Origin: Pseudonocardiales bacterium
GTDB taxonomy: Bacteria > Actinomycetota > Actinomycetes > Mycobacteriales > Jatrophihabitantaceae
Direction of reading: 5' to 3'
Length of the DNA: 7,558 nt
NCBI GenBank assembly: GCA_030840415.1
Contig: JAVEEO010000367.1
Span: 1-7,558 of the forward strand
In this document: positions 5,656 to 7,558 of the stretch, piece by piece
Layout: the number at the start of each line of letters is the position of its first letter
How positions within the stretch are numbered: position 1 is the stretch's first letter
Program-made: the position numbers and the translations under genes
The notes under the pieces: generated by a model
What the model was told of the DNA's origin: nothing
The model's input: the letters and a program-made list of their open reading frames with translations, nothing else
Database searches by the model: none

Positions 5656-6369
5656 CCCGAGGGCGACCGGCGACCCGGCATCGATATCGGGCAGCAGCGT
5701 CCGGACCGCCTCGTCGTAACGGTCCCAGACCACCTCGGCCACCGCTGGATGGGCGCCGATCGGCCCCGCCACCCGCTCGAGCCCCAACTCGGTCTGGCCC
5801 AGGCTCGCCAGCCGGTCGTTGAAGAAGCCGGGCGCCAGCAGGTAGTTGGCCACCGCCACCCCGGGCGGCAGGCCGTCGCGCCATCGCCGGTCGGTGAGGA
5901 ACCGTGGGTACACCGCGCAGCCGGCCTGCTGCGCGAACTGGGCCGCCGCGACCGCCAGGTTCTCGGCCGCCTCCGGATCGCTGGAGCCCGAGGCGAACAG
6001 GGCCACGCCTGCCTCGGGCACCCCGCCGGCCTCGCGCAGCCGTTCCAGCACCGCCGCGGTGATCCTCGGATCCGGCCCGAGCTGCGCGGCCACCGCGGTC
6101 CGCGGCCGGCGCCCGACGGCCATGGTGAGATCGGTCTTGACGTGGTAGCCGGTGGACAGCAACAGCGGCGCCACGACCAGCGGCCCGGCGAGACCGGGCA
6201 GCGTGTCGCGCAGCAGCGGCTCGGCCAGTTCCAGCCAGCACAGCCGCACCTCGAGGTCCGGACGGGCCCGGCGCGCCAGCTCGGCCAGCCGCTCGATCTC
6301 GGCAACCCCGGCCCGGTCCCGGGTGCCGTGCGCGACGGCGACCAGCGCGGGTGCTCCGGGCCTGCTCAC
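5653..6369 (-). CDS. Sirohydrochlorin/cobalt chelatase (CbiX/SirB family)
   Basis: A 238-residue cytoplasmic chelatase that would insert Fe2+ into sirohydrochlorin (sirohaem) or Co2+ (cobalamin route). The first half has AHGTRD with His14 and VAPLLLSTGYHVKTDL with His76, the two metal-handling His of the CbiX fold. The second half is a diverged copy: ASGSSDPEA stands where AHGS would be, and YLLAPGFFNDRL lacks the second-half His. It ends with PIGAHPAVAEVVWDRYDEA, as in actinobacterial two-half chelatases. One active half per chain is therefore likely. The start is GTG at 6367-6369, with TAGGCT placed 7 nt upstream in the position of a -10 box, suggesting a leaderless mRNA. No other sirohaem, sulphite-reduction or cobalamin gene is visible nearby; it sits alone between tRNA-Asp and tRNA-Phe. 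Which metal it uses cannot be decided here. Confidence 0.88.
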   Translation of the reverse strand: MSRPGAPALVAVAHGTRDRAGVAEIERLAELARRARPDLEVRLCWLELAEPLLRDTLPGLAGPLVVAPLLLSTGYHVKTDLTMAVGRRPRTAVAAQLGPDPRITAAVLERLREAGGVPEAGVALFASGSSDPEAAENLAVAAAQFAQQAGCAVYPRFLTDRRWRDGLPPGVAVANYLLAPGFFNDRLASLGQTELGLERVAGPIGAHPAVAEVVWDRYDEAVRTLLPDIDAGSPVALG

Positions 6370-6376
6370 CTGGCCC

Positions 6377-6382
6377 AGCCTA
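6377..6382 (-). promoter_or_regulatory. -10 box of the chelatase gene (leaderless type)
   Basis: TAGGCT on the minus strand is followed by exactly 7 nt and then the GTG start codon, the spacing expected if transcription begins at the G of the GTG. No Shine-Dalgarno sequence is evident. The -35 region (about 6400-6405) coincides with the T-run of the tRNA-Asp terminator and has no TTGACA-like box. Confidence 0.5.
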
Positions 6383-6400
6383 ACCAGGGGCCGAGGACAG

Positions 6401-6431
6401 AAAATCCGGCTCCCTCGGACCAGGGAACCGG
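6401..6431 (-). terminator. Rho-independent terminator after tRNA-Asp
   Basis: On the minus strand CCGGTTCCCT (6422-6431) pairs with AGGGAGCCGG (6406-6415) over 10 bp with one G-T pair and a 6-nt loop, followed by ATTTT. It begins 9 nt after the 3' end of tRNA-Asp. It closes the Glu-Asp tRNA unit and separates it from the chelatase gene. Confidence 0.85.
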
Positions 6432-6440
6432 ATCGACGTG

Positions 6441-6514
6441 CGACCCCGACGGGACTCGAACCCGCGACCTCCGCCGTGACAGGGCGGCGCGCTAACCAAC
6501 TGCGCTACGGGGCC
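6441..6514 (-). tRNA. tRNA-Asp (GTC)
   Basis: A 74-nt cloverleaf on the minus strand. The acceptor stem is GGCCCCG/CGGGGTC (one G-T pair) with discriminator G, and the D stem is GCGC/GCGC. The anticodon stem CCGCC/GGCGG carries loop CTGTCAC, so the anticodon is GTC (Asp). The T arm is GCGGG-TTCGAGT-CCCGT. CCA is not encoded. It lies 105 nt downstream of tRNA-Glu and is followed by a strong terminator. Confidence 0.96.
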
Positions 6515-6619
6515 CAGTGAACTCACCAGACCTTTGTGCTCGCCGGTAGGAATCCCCGGCCAACCTGCGAAACCATACTACCTGTGCCACAGTGCCCTAC
6601 TCGCCGGGCACCTGCCGCG
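6515..6619 (-). other. Spacer between tRNA-Glu and tRNA-Asp
   Basis: A gene-free stretch of 105 nt. Nine nt beyond tRNA-Glu lies a perfect 6-bp inverted repeat with 8-nt loop (GTGCCC/GGGCAC, 6592-6611) without a T-run; it may be a processing or weak termination structure. A TAGTAT box (6575-6580, minus strand) could be a -10 element for tRNA-Asp, but no -35 box is apparent. Co-transcription of the two tRNAs is at least as likely. Confidence 0.4.
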
Positions 6620-6692
6620 TACCCCCAACGGGATTCGAACCCGTGCTACCGCCGTGAAAGGGCGGCGTCCTAGGCCACTAGACGATAGGGGC
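6620..6692 (-). tRNA. tRNA-Glu (TTC)
   Basis: A 73-nt cloverleaf on the minus strand. The acceptor stem is GCCCCTA/TGGGGGT (G-T pairs at positions 1-72 and 6-67) with discriminator A, and the D arm is GTC-GAC-like. The anticodon stem CCGCC/GGCGG carries loop CTTTCAC, so the anticodon is TTC (Glu). The T arm is ACGGG-TTCGAAT-CCCGT. CCA is not encoded. It is first in the tRNA block, with a TAGACT box just upstream. Confidence 0.96.
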
Positions 6693-6712
6693 TGACCTCG
6701 AACAGCCGCTCC

Positions 6713-6741
6713 AGTCTAGCCAGGGCCACCGGACCGCTCAG
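6713..6741 (-). promoter_or_regulatory. Promoter of the tRNA-Glu/tRNA-Asp unit
   Basis: The minus strand shows TAGACT (6713-6718), a good -10 box. Seventeen nt upstream is CTGAGC (6736-6741), a weak -35 candidate. The start point would be near 6706, about 14 nt before tRNA-Glu. The -10 box matches the one ahead of tRNA-Phe. Confidence 0.5.
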
Positions 6742-6754
6742 CACTGCCTCGGCC

Positions 6755-6776
6755 AACCGGCTCCCGCATGCCGGTC
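6755..6776 (-). terminator. Possible weak terminator after the TetR gene
   Basis: GACCGGC pairs with GCCGGTT (7 bp, one G-T) around an 8-nt loop, 10 nt beyond the TetR stop codon. Only two T residues follow, so if it works it is a hairpin-only terminator of the kind often proposed in GC-rich actinobacteria. Confidence 0.3.
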
Positions 6777-6786
6777 AACCCGCCGG

Positions 6787-7425
6787 TCAGCCGGTTCCGG
6801 GCCGGGGCGCCAGCCCGGTCAACACCAGCTGCACCACCGTCTCGGGCAGGTCCAGCCGGTCGGCGCGGCCGGGCCGGTACCACTCCGTCAGCGAGTTGAT
6901 CATGCCGAAGATCAGCCGGGTGGCGACGGCGGCGTCCAGGCCGACGTCCACCTCGCCATCCCGCTGCGCCCGTAGCACCAGGTGCGCCACCAACTGGTCG
7001 AACTCGCGCCGCCGGGCCAGCGCCGCGAGCTCGATCGGGCTGTTGCCGCGCACCCGCAGCAGCAGCGTGACGTAGGGCAGCTCGTCCAGCAGCACCCGGA
7101 CGGTGCCACGGATGACGTGGGTCAGCCGGTCAACCGCCGGACCGCTGGTCGCGCCGGGCTGGGTCAGCACCGCGAACAGCCCGTCCAGCGCCCGGTCCAG
7201 CGCCAGCCCCAGCAGTTGCTGCTTGCCCTGCACGTGGTGATAGATCGAGGACTTGCTCAGCCCCGCCGCGGCGGCCAGGTCCTCCATCGAGGTGCCCTCG
7301 TACCCCCGGGTGGTGAACACTGTGACGGCCACGTCCAGCAGCGTCTCGGTGGTGTAGGCCGGCCGGTTGCCGCGCATCCGCTGCGGCTTGACGGGCTCGC
7401 TCGACGGCGACCGGGGATAGGCCAT
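6787..7425 (-). CDS. TetR/AcrR-family transcriptional regulator
   Basis: A 212-residue DNA-binding regulator. After a basic, Pro-rich N-terminal tail of about 20 residues comes the TetR helix-turn-helix domain (about 24-72): LLDVAVTVFTTRGYEGTSMEDLA, then the recognition-helix region GLSKSSIYHHVQGKQQLL. The remaining residues form the all-helical ligand and dimer domain, with RGNSPIELAALARRREFDQ and FGMINSLTEWYRPG. The latter resembles C-terminal regions of actinobacterial acyl-CoA or aromatic-catabolism regulators, but I cannot name the ligand. The ATG at 7423-7425 is 11 nt after the stop codon of the OB-fold gene, so the two are probably one transcript; the ribosome site is weak. A later ATG at 7377 would remove only the tail. 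No divergent target gene or clear operator is in view, so its targets are unknown. Confidence 0.9.
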   Translation of the reverse strand: MAYPRSPSSEPVKPQRMRGNRPAYTTETLLDVAVTVFTTRGYEGTSMEDLAAAAGLSKSSIYHHVQGKQQLLGLALDRALDGLFAVLTQPGATSGPAVDRLTHVIRGTVRVLLDELPYVTLLLRVRGNSPIELAALARRREFDQLVAHLVLRAQRDGEVDVGLDAAVATRLIFGMINSLTEWYRPGRADRLDLPETVVQLVLTGLAPRPGTG

Positions 7426-7436
7426 CTCGGTACGGG

Positions 7437-7558
7437 TCAGCGCGCCTTGGCCTCGGACGGCAGCAGCTCATACCGTGGATTGGCCAGCGCCAGGTGGCCC
7501 TTGTACTCACCCACCGTGCCGGTCACCCGTACCTTCGAGCCCGGCTCGATGCCCGGGA
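7437..7558 (-). CDS. OB-fold nucleic-acid-binding protein, C-terminal fragment
   Basis: The frame is open from the right edge to TGA 7437-7439, giving 39 visible residues plus a partial codon. It reads PGIEPGSKVRVTGTVGEYK and then HLALANPRYELLPSEAKAR. The pattern PGIEPGxxVxVxGxV followed by xxLxLxNPxYEL is the last part of an OB-fold beta-barrel. It recalls the end of the short actinobacterial OB-fold nucleic-acid-binding proteins (about 120 residues) and also the RecG wedge domain; the stop right after the domain favours the short protein. The role is unknown, possibly DNA or RNA binding. It is probably co-transcribed with the TetR gene 11 nt downstream. Confidence 0.65.
   Translation of the reverse strand, partial: PGIEPGSKVRVTGTVGEYKGHLALANPRYELLPSEAKAR

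Overview
The window looks like chromosomal DNA of a high-GC Gram-positive bacterium (Actinomycetota). Supporting signs are the strong G/C bias at third codon positions, GTG starts, a TTGACC-17 nt-CATCCT promoter, TAGACT-type -10 boxes, tRNA genes without encoded CCA, and protein families that I recognise from actinobacteria (an actinobacterial-type HNH endonuclease, a two-half sirohydrochlorin chelatase, and a short OB-fold protein next to a TetR regulator). The genus cannot be told from the sequence.

Layout. (1) 3-269, plus strand: C-terminal end of a gene, tentatively an AarF/UbiB-type kinase-like protein. (2) 300-4431, minus strand: a complete ABC importer operon of the polyamine type (YdcSTUV / PotABCD class). 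It is transcribed from a promoter at 4403-4431 in the order ATPase, lipoprotein binding protein, permease 1, permease 2. The ATPase gene carries an in-frame TGA at 3532-3534 that separates the intact nucleotide-binding domain from an otherwise intact C-terminal TOBE domain (3265-3531). (3) 4540-5457, plus strand: a divergent stand-alone HNH endonuclease. (4) 5542-6692, minus strand: tRNA-Glu(TTC), tRNA-Asp(GTC) with a Rho-independent terminator, a probably leaderless sirohydrochlorin/cobalt chelatase gene (CbiX/SirB type), then tRNA-Phe(GAA). (5) 6787-7558, minus strand: a TetR-family regulator preceded by the 3' end of a small OB-fold protein gene.

Working together: the importer should bind a polyamine-like cation outside the cell (lipoprotein), pass it through the two permeases and power this with the ATPase. 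The premature TGA means the ATPase is either shortened, made as two pieces, read through, or recently inactivated; this is the most notable feature of the window. The tRNA block and the chelatase share similar -10 boxes but look like separate transcription units. I see no clear prophage, CRISPR array, insertion sequence or biosynthetic cluster; the HNH gene is the only possible defence-type gene.
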